Positions 46,538 to 58,033 of a stretch of 64,000 nt of DNA are shown here, piece after piece; position 1 is the stretch's first letter, and each line of letters starts with the position of its first letter. Origin of the DNA: Hansfordia pulvinata (Eukaryota; Ascomycota; Sordariomycetes; Xylariales). The notes beneath the pieces are model-generated. The model saw nothing but the letters and a program-made list of their open reading frames with translations. It ran no database searches and was not told the origin of the DNA. Made by a program: the position numbers and the translations under genes. The stretch is taken from contig BJKQ01000006.1 in assembly GCA_006538405.1 (NCBI GenBank), forward strand, positions 1,263,001 through 1,327,000, read 5' to 3'.

Positions 46538-48005
46538 TATGGCATATTCTTCTGCTTCTTCCCCCGCTGCTCAAGAGGGCAAGGAGTGCCCGAGTGGCCG
46601 AGTGTCCGGGGTCTGTTGGGCTGGGTTAGGAGAAGGAGGGACCGTGTCTGATTTGCTGGTTCTGCTCTCTCGCCTCATCTCGTCAAGCGCCGCGTGTTGT
46701 ACCAACTGCAAGCGTTGCTTTCTTTCTTTCTTTCCCTCTTTCGTATATCCATCAACTTCTGTGTGTTGCCAGGCCGTACGCGCTGTATGCCTTTATTGGG
46801 CGAGCGAATTCCCATTCCGACCAGAACAGCAAGTGATCCACGATATAAACAACGGCGCAGAGCTGCCGGCTGCTTCGACGTGCTTTGGGGAAAAGAAAGC
46901 TTTGCTGCCTGCCGCAACCAGGGACTGGGCCAGGATGAGGATTGAGACTGTGGGGATAGGTGCAACCTCTGCGCTGCGGTTCAACAAAGAATTCTTCACT
47001 GTTTGCCAGTTGGGCTGGATTAAAGACGGAACCTGGAGATACTTCGGATCCTTGCACACATGCGCTGCTGGACGGCACTTCAAAGACACCATGGTGTGGT
47101 ACAACTTTAATTCGACTTCCCAGTAGTCCTATCTACGAGAGAGACCAAGGCACGCGGCCACTGCCGGATCCAGACCCGTCTCCTAGAACATACTCTTCTT
47201 CCTCAATTGCAAAACAAATGGTAACAAGAAGAGACAGCATCACCGAGCAAGAAAGCCTTGCCGAAGACACTTTTGAGAAGTAACACCACCAGTTCCTCCA
47301 GCTCCACGCTGTCGATCTTGCACGAACATTCGCGTGATCAAATGAAGATATACTAGGCACCAAGCCGGCCTAGCTGAGACAAAAGTCCATCAGAATCCTT
47401 TTTCGCTCGCCAAGGTATGCAGCTGTCCAAGCACGCAAAGAAAAAGATTATGAGAAACAAGACGGAATTCGGGCATGCCCAAGATTCCTGAATGTGCAAG
47501 TGGCCCGTTGGAGGCGCCGACTTGACGAGACCTCAACAGCAAAGCGATTGGCTTGATTGCTGAGGCGCGGAGCGGGGATGTGCCATCTCGACAGTCACGG
47601 GTGTGACAAGCCGATTGGCAGTGCTCATAAATTGTCGAGAGGGTTTTAAAGGTGCCATTCATAAAGAGTATGAATAGACGGCAAATAGAAATTAATGACA
47701 AGAAATTACCAGATTAGCTCATCTGACTCGAAATGTCGCGCAGATCGCTGATGCGGAGAACTCGACAGACAGACCAAACAAAATGCTTGGTTGTCGGTCG
47801 AATGCGTGTAAAAGGGTTGGTACATAATAGAAATTTTGAGAGTAAAAAGGGCGAGCGAGTGTGAAGAAGTCGAAGAAAATTCGTAAGTGGCTCATCATAG
47901 TTCGTCAAGGTCACCCCGGGTGCAAGACAGGTCCTCGAAGAAGCCTGGCTTGGATGCAGTTGCCCAGGGGTGGTGAAAGCCGTGGCCCACCTGGCGCAGG
48001 CTACA
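46538..48005. other. Intergenic region between convergent genes, no gene seen
   Basis: The uncorrected crotonase frame stays open to 47126 but this is an artefact of the frameshift. No other recognisable coding. 47,600-47,900 is AT-richer than average. Confidence 0.55.
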
Positions 48006-49958
48006 TTAGTAGGCCTGACCGGGGATCGGTTTGCGGTTGACGTTGCCTTGAGAGCTTTGAGGGTGCGGGTTCATGGGACTGGGGCCAGGACCAGGAGGGC
48101 TATGCCTGCGGTTCATGGCGCCAGGACTTTGGGGACGCTGTTGTTGCATAGCCGGAGACTGAGGTCGGCTGTGGGCAGGCGATTGGGGACGCATGTGAGC
48201 GGGAGACTGAGGGCGGCCGCCTGGAGGGAAAGGCCGCATGGGGGATTCAGGCCGGCCCTGAGGGGTCATCGGTCGCGAACCAGGGCCAGGATGGCCTCGA
48301 GGGGGGCCGCGGGGGCCGCTCGGGTTGACAGGAGGGCCATTGCGCGGGCCTCCTGCGGCCGGGCGCGGCTTGACAGGTCTGGTGGAGAGGCAGGTTCTGG
48401 GAACAACACCCTGGGCAGATCTGTCCAGGCGAATGCAGAGTGCCCACCCGTCATCGTATTCGTGCAGGAGACGGACAAGTTGGCCGGCGCGCAAGCCCAT
48501 CTCGTCTTCCAGAGTCGGCTTGAAGTCGAGCTGAACGCGGTGAACAACGGAGGATGAAGGACCACCAGCAGCCGCGATGGCAGCCGCACTCTTGGACGGG
48601 CCGGGGGTCTGGCCGGGCGCCATAGAGGTCTGGCTGAACTCGGTGCCCGCAGGGCTGGGCGGCGAGGGGATCTCGTTGTCAAGGCGAGTCAGGTCCAGGG
48701 GAGCCGGACCATCCTTGCGGGTCACGGACCCTGAGCGGCCGACACCGGCACCAGTGGCGGCAACAGTAGCGGCGGCACCGATGCTTGCGGCCGTAGCTGC
48801 GGCAGCGCCCGTAGCAGGCTCGTCGGTCGAGATGGGCGAGACTGACCGCGTAGAGGGGGCTTCAGAGACGTCGTGAGTCGAGGCCATGCCAACCATGTGC
48901 TCCGGTGCCTCGAAGGGGTTGTGCGGCTGCGCGTTGGCGGGGGGGTTCGGCGAAACCGAGCGCTCGGCGGCATGGTCACCAAAGGGGTTGGCTTGCTGGT
49001 TGCTGTGCGCGGTGCCAGGTCTTTCCCACATGCTGCCGCTGGCGCCACGGTCCTGCTGGTTCTGCTGCTCGGGGGTGACGGTCAACGCCAGGGCAGGGCT
49101 CCGGCTCGATCGCCTCTCGGCAAAGTTGGGCATGAACTCCGAGTTGGGGCGCAGGTCGACACGGGGAGCCGTGGCGGCGGTGCGCGCAGTCTGTACCGAC
49201 CGCTGCGACTGTCCAGACCAGGGGCGCGAGGGCAGCGGCGCGGCGGCCTTCTCGCTGAAGGCGTTCTGGGACTTTTCGTTGTCCGCAGCTTGTTGCTGCT
49301 GCTGCTGCATCTTCTTCTTGCGCTTGTTGAGAATGAACCACACCAGCATACCAATGATGAGAACGCCTCCGAGGACGCCAATGGCAATTCCGGCCTTGGC
49401 ACCAGCACTGGTATCAGTGCTGGAGCTGTCGGACGAGGCGGGAGCAGAGCTGGAGGCAGCAGCGGGGCTGCTGTCGGCGCTTGTTGTCTGGTTCGCGGCG
49501 CTGGCGGTCGTCTTGTGGGAAGTTGTGGGCTGGCCGGTAGCCATGGCAAGCGTGTTGCCGTCGCCCATACCCTTGGTGTCGGTGGGCTTCAGCTCGCCGG
49601 GCAAGGTGTTGACGTTGCCACCCTCAGGAGAGTGGGCCTTGGAGCCCCCAGCGAGGTTGGCAGCGGGGTTGTCCGTGGGTTGGGCCGCAGCCGCGACGGT
49701 TCCGGGCGCGTTGTCGCTGCCCACGGTCGAGTAGCCGCCGATCTCCCCGTCGAAAGTCTTGCCCATGGTGGTGAAGACGGTGTGGTAGACGACGGAGGGC
49801 TCGGGGGCGCGGATCTCCACGCCAGGAGAGTTGCTGTCCTGTACCTCGTCCATCTTTTCCAAACGAATATCCTCGGCGGTGTTCTCGACGTTGTCGACCG
49901 GTCCTTGTCCTTCTTGCTGCCGCCGCTGGTGTAATCTCTGGTGGGTGTGCTGTGCCAT
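48006..49958 (-). CDS. Single-pass membrane protein with cytoplasmic SH3 domain and Pro-rich tail
   Basis: 650 aa, no intron. The N-terminal 185 or so residues are Ser/Thr/Ala-rich (likely O-glycosylated outside the cell) without an obvious signal peptide; one hydrophobic segment (GIAIGVLGGVLIIGMLVWFI, about residues 188-208) is followed by a basic stop-transfer NKRKKK. The cytoplasmic part is low-complexity with NPF motifs (ANPFGD, HNPFEA), then an SH3 domain at about 470-528 (VQLDFKPTLEDEMGLRAGQL, YDDGWALCIRLD, GVVPRTCLS). The tail holds RPQSPA-type repeats and many Pro/Gly. The layout resembles fungal cell-surface sensors and Fus1-like polarity proteins; no name is assigned. The opposite-strand open frame (48873-49934) is a shadow. 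Confidence 0.85.
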   Translation of the reverse strand: MAQHTHQRLHQRRQQEGQGPVDNVENTAEDIRLEKMDEVQDSNSPGVEIRAPEPSVVYHTVFTTMGKTFDGEIGGYSTVGSDNAPGTVAAAAQPTDNPAANLAGGSKAHSPEGGNVNTLPGELKPTDTKGMGDGNTLAMATGQPTTSHKTTASAANQTTSADSSPAAASSSAPASSDSSSTDTSAGAKAGIAIGVLGGVLIIGMLVWFILNKRKKKMQQQQQQAADNEKSQNAFSEKAAAPLPSRPWSGQSQRSVQTARTAATAPRVDLRPNSEFMPNFAERRSSRSPALALTVTPEQQNQQDRGASGSMWERPGTAHSNQQANPFGDHAAERSVSPNPPANAQPHNPFEAPEHMVGMASTHDVSEAPSTRSVSPISTDEPATGAAAATAASIGAAATVAATGAGVGRSGSVTRKDGPAPLDLTRLDNEIPSPPSPAGTEFSQTSMAPGQTPGPSKSAAAIAAAGGPSSSVVHRVQLDFKPTLEDEMGLRAGQLVRLLHEYDDGWALCIRLDRSAQGVVPRTCLSTRPVKPRPAAGGPRNGPPVNPSGPRGPPRGHPGPGSRPMTPQGRPESPMRPFPPGGRPQSPAHMRPQSPAHSRPQSPAMQQQRPQSPGAMNRRHSPPGPGPSPMNPHPQSSQGNVNRKPIPGQAY

Positions 49959-50674
49959 ATTGATCTATTCTTTTCTGTGGGTATCAAAAACAAAATTCGA
50001 GGAAAGGCTCCTCTGGGATGACCCGGTTTGGTGTCAACCAGAAAGCAGTGTTCCTCCGGTTTGCGCTGCTGTTAGATCATCGACGATTCATACCAAATGA
50101 GTGGTCGGCTGGTTATGCTGCTGGGGTATCGCTCGTGAGTCGGGCGTGAGGTCGTCGCGTGAGTCTTGTTGCTGGTCTTCCTGTTTCTGCGAGCGAAGAG
50201 CCACTAGATAGGGCGATGTGGTTGAGTGAGACTGCCCAGGCAGTGTGAAAACAATCACGGTGGTGCTTGGTGTTGTTGACGTCCGTCGAGTAGTACAGTA
50301 CAGTGGTGGTATTGATGTGTTGTGCTGTGTTGGAGACAGACAGCGAATGTAGAATGAGAGTAAGGTGCTTGGTGGTAAAGCGTAGTCGGTTGCACAGGCG
50401 CAAAAGGAAGGTGAGGAGAAGGGCAAAACGCAAAGCTGGCTCGCGACGGCGGGGGGGGGAAGGCAAATAGACGGCCGTGAGGTTGCAGTCGGGAGAAACG
50501 AAGGAGAGCGGGAGCGAGGGAGAGAGGGTGGGAAAGGGAGACAGAGGTATGATAGGCCGAGGGGGGGTGTTGGCGGCGCGCGGGCGTGGGTGTGGGTGTG
50601 GCACCGGGTGGGTGTGGTGTTGGGTTAGTCGCCCTCCCAGTGGAGGGCTTCCAGTCCGGCTGCCGGGATCAGAA

Positions 50675-50694
50675 GGGGGGGGGGGGGGGGGGGG
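50675..50694. repeat. Run of 20 G
   Basis: Uninterrupted poly-G on the plus strand in the upstream region of the SH3 gene. Confidence 0.95.
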
Positions 50695-51524
50695 AGAGAG
50701 CTAGCCCTGGGCTGGGGGGGCTTGTAGTGGTTCATTACCAGCCCAGGAACCACGGGTATCTGACCTCACCTCCTCCAGTCCAGCTCAATGTCCAGAGTGG
50801 ATGGGGTCGGGCTTCGCAGGGCTGCGCGCAGGGAGGTACCGAGGGACTTGGGTGGGGCTGGGTTGGAGTGATTTTGTTTGTGGTGGGCTGGGTGTCGTAC
50901 CTACCGGAGGTACCTTTTCTCCCAGAAGGGGGGGGCACGGCTCGGCGACTTGCACAACTGCCTCGTCCCATGTCTCTTTGGGCCGCGCACTTGCCGGGAG
51001 CCACACGTCCAAGACATCTGACGGTACCTGAAGATCCACCCCACGAGCAGTATCTCAACCACGGGCCCCGGCTGCAGGGTGATGGTGGCCGCCCTAGTCG
51101 CGTCCTGGCGCCCCGCCGACCTGCATTTCCCGGGCCTGGTCACGCCTTGTCTCCCTTGCTTGGGGGAATTGTTCTTCGCGCGCACAGGCCGGGGCCGTGC
51201 ATCCCGCCAGCGCCCGTGCCCGTGCCCCAGGGCTTCACTTCTTCTCATGGCTCACGTCCGGACTCTGGGGCTTCTTCCTCCATTTGATGTGGTTGTCAGG
51301 GTGGGTGTGCGGGTAGTTGCAACTCTTCGAGTACGGAGTACTCGTACTCGATACTCATAGAAGCCAGTTGATGAGAGATCTGATGTGGTTCGTCATGACT
51401 GGCCGGCGCGACTTGCTTGAGCTAACAATCTCTACCGTGTTAGTGGTTCGGCCTCATGATTTCATCTGCGATGGTTTCGCTTCTTTCAGCCCAATGAATC
51501 ACTCCGCAATGACAAGACGGGAGA

Positions 51525-51545
51525 GGGGGGGGGGGGGGGGGGGGG
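51525..51545. repeat. Run of 21 G
   Basis: Uninterrupted poly-G on the plus strand, intergenic. Confidence 0.95.
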
Positions 51546-53520
51546 CACAAAATCAACAGACCCAACCCGCGGTGGCGGATGGCCATCCCGGTTGACACGC
51601 TACGCCGAGCCAGCTTCAACTATCGGTCAACGGCTGCTTTCACGTGTGAGAAACGGGAGATTTGTGCGCCCACGACGCGTTCTTAAAATACACGCCTACA
51701 GATACGCCAATTCTCCGGGTTGACGAGTACGAGTGCTTTCTCGTACGCGTCGAACGACACCACCAGTACTCGTCTGTGCTCTGCTCTGGTTCCGTAAAAG
51801 ATGGGAAAAGGTGCGTACGGAGCCTCGTGGCCTCCTCCCGTCTGCCGGACATTCAACGGGTACGCAACCTGTCGGGATGTGCAGGGATGGCCTCGCGCGC
51901 TGCTGACAGGCACCCCTGAGAGCCCGTTTTTCGTATACGCATACTCTGACGGAGACCTGGCCATCCTGTTGCCCACGCGACAGCCAGCAGTCGAGAGCCG
52001 AGCCAAGCACAGAACTGAGCCGAAGACCCCGTGGCAGTGACCCCAGTACAGAGGCAGAGTATGGATACTGCGGGCGAGTACGAGGACGTTCAGGCCGGGC
52101 CCTTCTGCGGAGAATGAGGCTACGGTCACGACTAGAGCTGTTGGCCGGGCTCCTCGTGTTCTTTGTGAGGCCAGACTCGGGTGTCGTGTGCTCGTCGCGT
52201 CTGGACCTTCTCGTCGAGAAGCCAAGCCGCCAGACCAACGCATACTCGTACATTTGCACCCGAGTATCCGTAACCCTCCGTTCTCTTCTTTAGAGACTAC
52301 GGCCAGCCCAAGCCGTCGCTCGCACGCTAGAATGGCCGAGAAGCTGTACGGGCATAAGTAGGTACTCGCAGGCACTTACGGAGAGTATGGGCACCCAGAT
52401 GGCTCACAGTACGCGTACCTCTCTAAGCCCGGCTGTAGTCGTACTCGTGGGCAGACCGGCCCCCCATCGCATCTTCGGGTCTCCGCCGCCAGCACAGCCC
52501 CTTCAGCAGTCCTCGCTGACCCTCACCAGCTGGAGCAACCGAAGCGCCGCCCCTGACCGACCAGGCCGGGACCTTTCAACAGCCCGCGCTTATACTTGCA
52601 CGACGCCGCCGAACGCCTCTGCCGCCAGCTTGTTGACCGACGAGCGATTTGTTGACAGCCCAGCTCGCTCCCCCTCGAATCTCCTGCGTATCCAGAGCGC
52701 CAGTTTCGGGAGTGACAGCTGCAAGTCGCGCAATGCATGACACGTCTGTCGGGCCGGGGACGAGGGAGGGGTCGGTGAAGTCCACGTCACGGCTGTTGCG
52801 CCGCACGGGTGACTGTGAAGGCTCTCACGGGTTGTTCATGTCGTTTTATGCGCCGGTACATACTCGTGGGGGTCGACGGTAGGGTGGTTACGAGTAGGTA
52901 CGTTAAGTGATCAGGTACCTAGTAGGCCCTGGCAATTGGGCTCTGCTGGTGGCGTATTACTCACCGGCTTGGTTATGTCAGTGTCCGAGTACCTGCATAA
53001 GCGCAGGCTCAAGCGCACCATGCCCTTAGATGTGTACTTACCCTTGTAGTCCAGCTTAGGTGACGGTGGTAGGTACCGTATCCAAGTAGGGACTCGTACC
53101 TGAAGTTCTCTCCGGTGGTGTTGGCACTTTTGACACCTCCACACTACACCAACACCAACACGACCACCTTCACCAGCCCCGGCCGTGCTCTCTTCATCAA
53201 CTGTGCGCCCGTCCATCAATCGCCCAATTGTGTGTGTCTCTCTCTCCATAAAGAGACAGTCGAGAAACCCGCTCGTCGCGCCCTATCTGTGCTATAGCCA
53301 GGGCTCCCGACGCCCTTATCGCTGAGGTCTCCCCCTTTTTATGCCCCTCTAAGACAACACCGACAACGACTCCTGGTCTTGCGCGCCATTACATCTCAAC
53401 TGGGTCCATATCCTGCACTACGAAGTACAAGCGAGCAACGAGCGCAGCGACCGAGTTCACAAGTGTACGAGTAGCTCCTCAATACACGTATGCACGCATA
53501 AAAAGTCCTTTCATTTTCGC

Positions 53521-53525
<5 letters not shown>

Positions 53526-53554
<29 letters not shown>
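53526..53554. repeat. CT dinucleotide microsatellite
   Basis: Uninterrupted CT repeat followed by CT-rich DNA. Confidence 0.95.
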
Positions 53555-53557
<3 letters not shown>

Positions 53558-56460
53558 CTCTGTCTCTTCCACCGCATCACCCGCAAGACTCCGTGACCCC
53601 TGCTACGCCTGCCTCCAGCCCGGTGATCGGCAGCTCGATTGAGGCCAGTGCGTCAGTAGCTCTTATAGCTCGGGATGGCAGCCCCGCCATGGCCAGGGAC
53701 TCCATGTCTTTGTCCTTTCCCGATTGGCAGCCGGCGCGTCGCTGGTTCGTGTTGGGGGGGTTCAAGGTGGGCCGCCTCTCAGGAACCAGAAATTGACTCT
53801 GTCAGGGGTAATTTCCGCTTGCCGTCTCCCATTGGCTGCTTTGTCCTCGGGCGGGACCCAGACGAGCTCTTTTGCGGCCGGCGCGCCCCTAAGCAGACGG
53901 ACCGCGGAGTCACGGGGGTTGGAGCGCATTGAGAGAGACACAACAGAGAGAAGGGAAAAGAGAGAGCCGCCAGAGAGGAATTCGTGCAAGGTCTCACAAT
54001 TCCAGCGCCAGGAGCCTGGATTGACTAAGGTTGGTGTGGCTGTCACCAGCATCCAGCCTCTACGAGTACTCGCAGCCCATCTGTCCCGCCCGCCCGCCGC
54101 CAGCACAGCATAGCACAGCACAGCACATGGGTTCCGGGCGGAGTACGAGTACGCACACACAGCAGCCGATCAGCCCCCGGCGCCTCTTGGCACGATGCCC
54201 AAGGACGGCGCCGCTTCACTCTCGTCAGCCCCGGCTCGTATCGGCCGCGTCGTCGTCGAAGTGGTGGTGGTGGTGGTAATGCTGGTGTGGTGCTTGAGGG
54301 GTACCGCATTCTTCGCCGTTGCACGCGCCGTCTGGCATGTCCACTTCCGCCGTGCATATCTCGGGGGTGAGGAGGGGCCATTCTTCGCGCGCGCGCGCGC
54401 GCAACGGTCTGTTGTGCAGCGCAGCGCATCGCAGCGCATCACATCGCATCGTTCCCGTTGGGTCTGCATTCCCCTCGGCTCTGCGGCCCGGCCTGGACCC
54501 GTTGCGAGCAGGGGGGTTCTCGCGCTGGGTATCGTGAATAGCCAGTAACGAATGTTCAGCTGGCGGGCCCAGAGGGGTCTCTCGGGCGATGTCTTCTGGC
54601 TGTGCCAGCCACCGTGGATGCCCGCGGTGCTTCTGCGGCTCACGAGTATTGCCGCATCTTGACGGGGCCGTGAAAGTCGCGCGTCGAACCCGGCAGCGCG
54701 GTTCGAGACAGGCAGGCCAGCAGACCAGCCCTCCATCATTTCACCACTCACCACCCTCAATGTCAATCAATCGTGGGCAATCCCAAAAGACAACTCGCCA
54801 AAAGTGCCCGGAAGCGGCAGCAGCTCGCTGTGCAGGATCGGTGCTGGGCTGGCACATGGTCCATCGCTCGCTACGAGTATAGCCAGGTAATATAAGAAGC
54901 TGCAGTCACTCAACCCACCAGCAGGGTGGGCTGGCCTGGCATTCCTCCACCGGTAGGAAGATGAATACTTCGGAAGAGGCAGATGAGCCGTTGGATCACA
55001 ACCCCCCACCGGCCGCCGCCCGGGGCGGTGGTATGCGCCATGAGATTTGGATCGGGGTGCTCAACATCTACTGGTGCTCCGCGGCTGCGGAAAGGCACAA
55101 GGGGTCTCTCTGCCTGTTGCTTGTTCGCTGGGTCTTGCCTGCAACGGCCCTCTAGTAACTAACTGACGGTTATTAGTTAGGTAGGTACCTACAGTGCAGA
55201 TGGGAGCCCACCACCAGAGGGCAAGCCCTACGAGTCGACGTTGAGAGTGGCGATCTTCGCGCATTCCCCCGACACTGCACTGTATGACGAAGTGGACGCA
55301 GCCGGTGGACATTGGTGATCGACAAGGAGCCATTGTCGCTGTCGGGGCACAGGCCGAATGGCGAACAAGGCCCCGCTGCCAGGCTCTCCTCTGCCAGTGT
55401 GGTCCGTACAGAGTGAGCATATGTCTCTTTCATCCTGTCATCTCTTGTCCCTACTCCGTACTCACGCCCCCCCCCCCCTTGGCAAGCACGGCAAGTCAAA
55501 GGTCATCAGCCTGCAGCTTCGAGCCGAGCGCATCCTTCACAGCTTCGATCCCATTGTGCCCCGGCCAGTCGATCGTCATTAGGACCCCAGGCCCGGCAGC
55601 TCGGGAGCCATGGCCACCACCTTGGCCACCAGCTCTGTGCTCGTTGTGTGCCCGCGGCCATCTTGAATCCTGCCCGTGGATGATGAGTTGGAGAGCTGAC
55701 GGGTCGCAGGGGGTCCTGCTCGTCCTACTCGTACTCCGCGTAGGTACCCAGTGATAACGCTGCTGTCATTAATGCGCCCTGATATCTCGATCCTTCGAAA
55801 ACAGAAACCCATAGCCATGCCATGCCGTCTCCTCCTGCTTCTCTCGGTCTCTACTCGTACACAAGCAGGATGCCCGCCTCGTCTTGCCTGCGTGCGCCGA
55901 CCCCCTTTGGGCACGAGAGGAGGAGGAGCACTCTCATCATCATCAAGTCGGCAGCGAGCCGTTGGCGCCCACCACTTCTGGAAATGAACGACGACGCTCT
56001 CACTTCTTTCTTTGGGGGCCGGGCCAGGCCAGGCCAGCCGCACCGTCCCGTCGACACGTCGCGTGAGTGGGCGGCTATACTCGTAACTCATCAGTCTGCG
56101 AGTATTCATTCGTACGAAGTACGATACCCGTGACGTCGTCCAAGACCCGACGGGGCCGGGTTCGGGTTCGGGCATCATTGCTTTTTCCTTCTTACCTTTT
56201 TTTCCAACGGAGTGTTTTCCCTTCCCAACGGGCGCCTGCGGGTGACGTGACTGCACTCGCACGAGTACTCGTACTTGTTGTACTGTAGGCGCGCCACGAG
56301 TAGATACGCGTAGGTACGAGTAGGGGTAGAAAGAGGCTGGGGGATCACCAGTGACCAATATCCCCGATCGTGCCGGGAGGGGGGGGGGCCTCTCTGACCG
56401 CCCCGGCGCTGTGTGCAGCATGACGTGTGGGTGCTTTGCGCCGTCGCCGTCGCCGTGGGT

Positions 56461-56491
<31 letters not shown>

Positions 56492-57727
56492 TCGCAGGGC
56501 GGAGGGGGCGACCGCGAGACCGTCCTCCTCCAGGGCCAAGCACCAGACACACCTGCATTGGATGCATGCACTTGCTGAGGGATACTCGTAACATAGTCAG
56601 TCGTATTCTGGCCGTGGCGCGTGTCTCAGACAGGTTTGTGATGGGATGTGTGTATGTGCCTCCTCGTACCTTCTACCTTATGTACCCAAAGGTGCTTGCT
56701 TACAGGAGGTAGACCTTCTCCGAGAGAGAGGGACCGGCGCAGAGAAGACTCCAATTCAGAGCTGTCTGTCGGCTCTTGTCTGTCTGCAGGGTGGATGGAG
56801 AAGCACAACAGACAGGGCAACCAACCAACGCACGAACGATGCACTTTGCTGCCTCCTTGCGTGGTGCGCCCGGGCCTTGTTGTCTGTTCTTTCCCTCATC
56901 ACATCCATCCCCAAGGAGTATGTATTTTCATGTCTGTCTCTCATCCGTCTGCCTGTCTACGAGTAACCCCCCACGAGTGAGGATACAATGCTGCTTGTGC
57001 GTTGTGTTGTTGTTGTTGTTGTTGTTATTCTCTGCCCCCCCCTCCTTCCATTTCCCTTTTCGTCCTCTGACTGATGAGGCCGCTCCGTGTTGCGACGTGC
57101 CCTACGACTACTCGTATACACAAACACATTACATGCCGCATATGCGCGCCCGTGCGCCCCCTCCCCCTCTCCCGCAGCACTCGTACAGACACGTCGCATG
57201 CAGGTAATAGCTCGGACCTACACACAGCATCATCATGTGCGGGGGGTTAGCACGAGTATGTAGAACCCGCGTACTGCTCCGCGTGCGCCCGTCTGTCAGG
57301 GGGCGCGCCGAGGGCGGGCAGGCAGGCAGGCAGGCAGGCAGCGGCCTTTCGAAGCCGTCGTTACGAGTCGAGATCTCAGCAGGTGAGGGGCCGAAGAAGA
57401 GGAAGAAGAAGAAGAAGCAAATAAACAAACAACCGGAACAAGACGTGTCGTCGCTGCCCCGTTCCCGGGTTTGCGTGTGTATGGCGGGCACCTAGTTACG
57501 AGTTAGGTAGTACGCGTACCAGACTCCGGGTGGTGCAAACACATCTGCGCGGAATCGCGACTCGTCGTTTCGGGGCGGCACCCCTTTGATCGCGGTGGCA
57601 TCGCGTGGCGTTGCTCTCTCTCTCTCCCCGCCAAATCTCGTTCCAAGTATTCTTATTGATTGGAGGCGGCCGGTCGTGGCTCATTCATTCCTGCCTGTGC
57701 CGCCTCATCTCTCGGAAGGAAGGAAGA

Positions 57728-57744
57728 GGGGGGGGGGGGGGGGG
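57728..57744. repeat. Run of 17 G
   Basis: Uninterrupted poly-G on the plus strand, intergenic. Confidence 0.95.
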
Positions 57745-58009
57745 ATGTTTGTGGCGGGCCGCCGCGGCTCGGCAGATTTCGCGGCGTTCTCACCCCCGCG
57801 CCGCGACCGGCTCGTTTGTCTGCGTGTGCCGTGCGTGTTTCGTTCTGGAGAAGAAGAAGAAGAAGAAGAAGGAATGAGAAAACACCCAACCCGCGCCCGA
57901 GCCGGCAATTTGGAGGGGTAGTGGAGGGGGAGCGAGCCGCCCATCTCCATCTGTTCGCAGGTGGCCTGGTGGCGGCCAATCAAGGCTCTACGCTGAGGTA
58001 TATTCATGC

Positions 58010-58033
58010 TTTTTTTTTTTTTTTTTTTTTTTT
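58010..58033. repeat. Run of 24 T
   Basis: Uninterrupted poly-T on the plus strand. It could be a poly-A tail remnant of a minus-strand retroposed sequence, but no element or target duplication is visible beside it. Confidence 0.95.

Larger units (their letters stand above)
51339..57116. repeat. Cluster of TACGAGTA/TACTCGTA octamers
   Basis: By eye the octamer (either orientation) starts at 51339, 52243, 52889, 53466, 54061, 54144, 54872, 55726, 55852, 56078, 56266, 56315, 56583, 56958 and 57109. Perfect palindromes CGAGTACTCG occur at 54063-54072 and 56262-56271. Many near-matches (CGAGTAC, ACTCGTA) lie between. Confidence 0.8.

Noticed and set aside
45102..47126. 674-codon plus-strand open frame taken as one gene
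   Set aside because: Only the middle part is crotonase. The N-terminal part is leader and the C-terminal part is read in the wrong frame after a missing base.
48873..49934. 353-codon plus-strand open frame
   Set aside because: Antisense to the SH3 membrane protein; composition mirrors the Ser/Pro-rich coding strand.
55579..56571. 330-codon minus-strand open frame in the desert
   Set aside because: Contains simple-sequence Gly/Asp stretches and no domain; no codon bias or splice signals support it.
58010..58033. Poly-T run as the tail of a retroposed element
   Set aside because: No target-site duplication, reverse-transcriptase fragment or gene copy is visible beside it.
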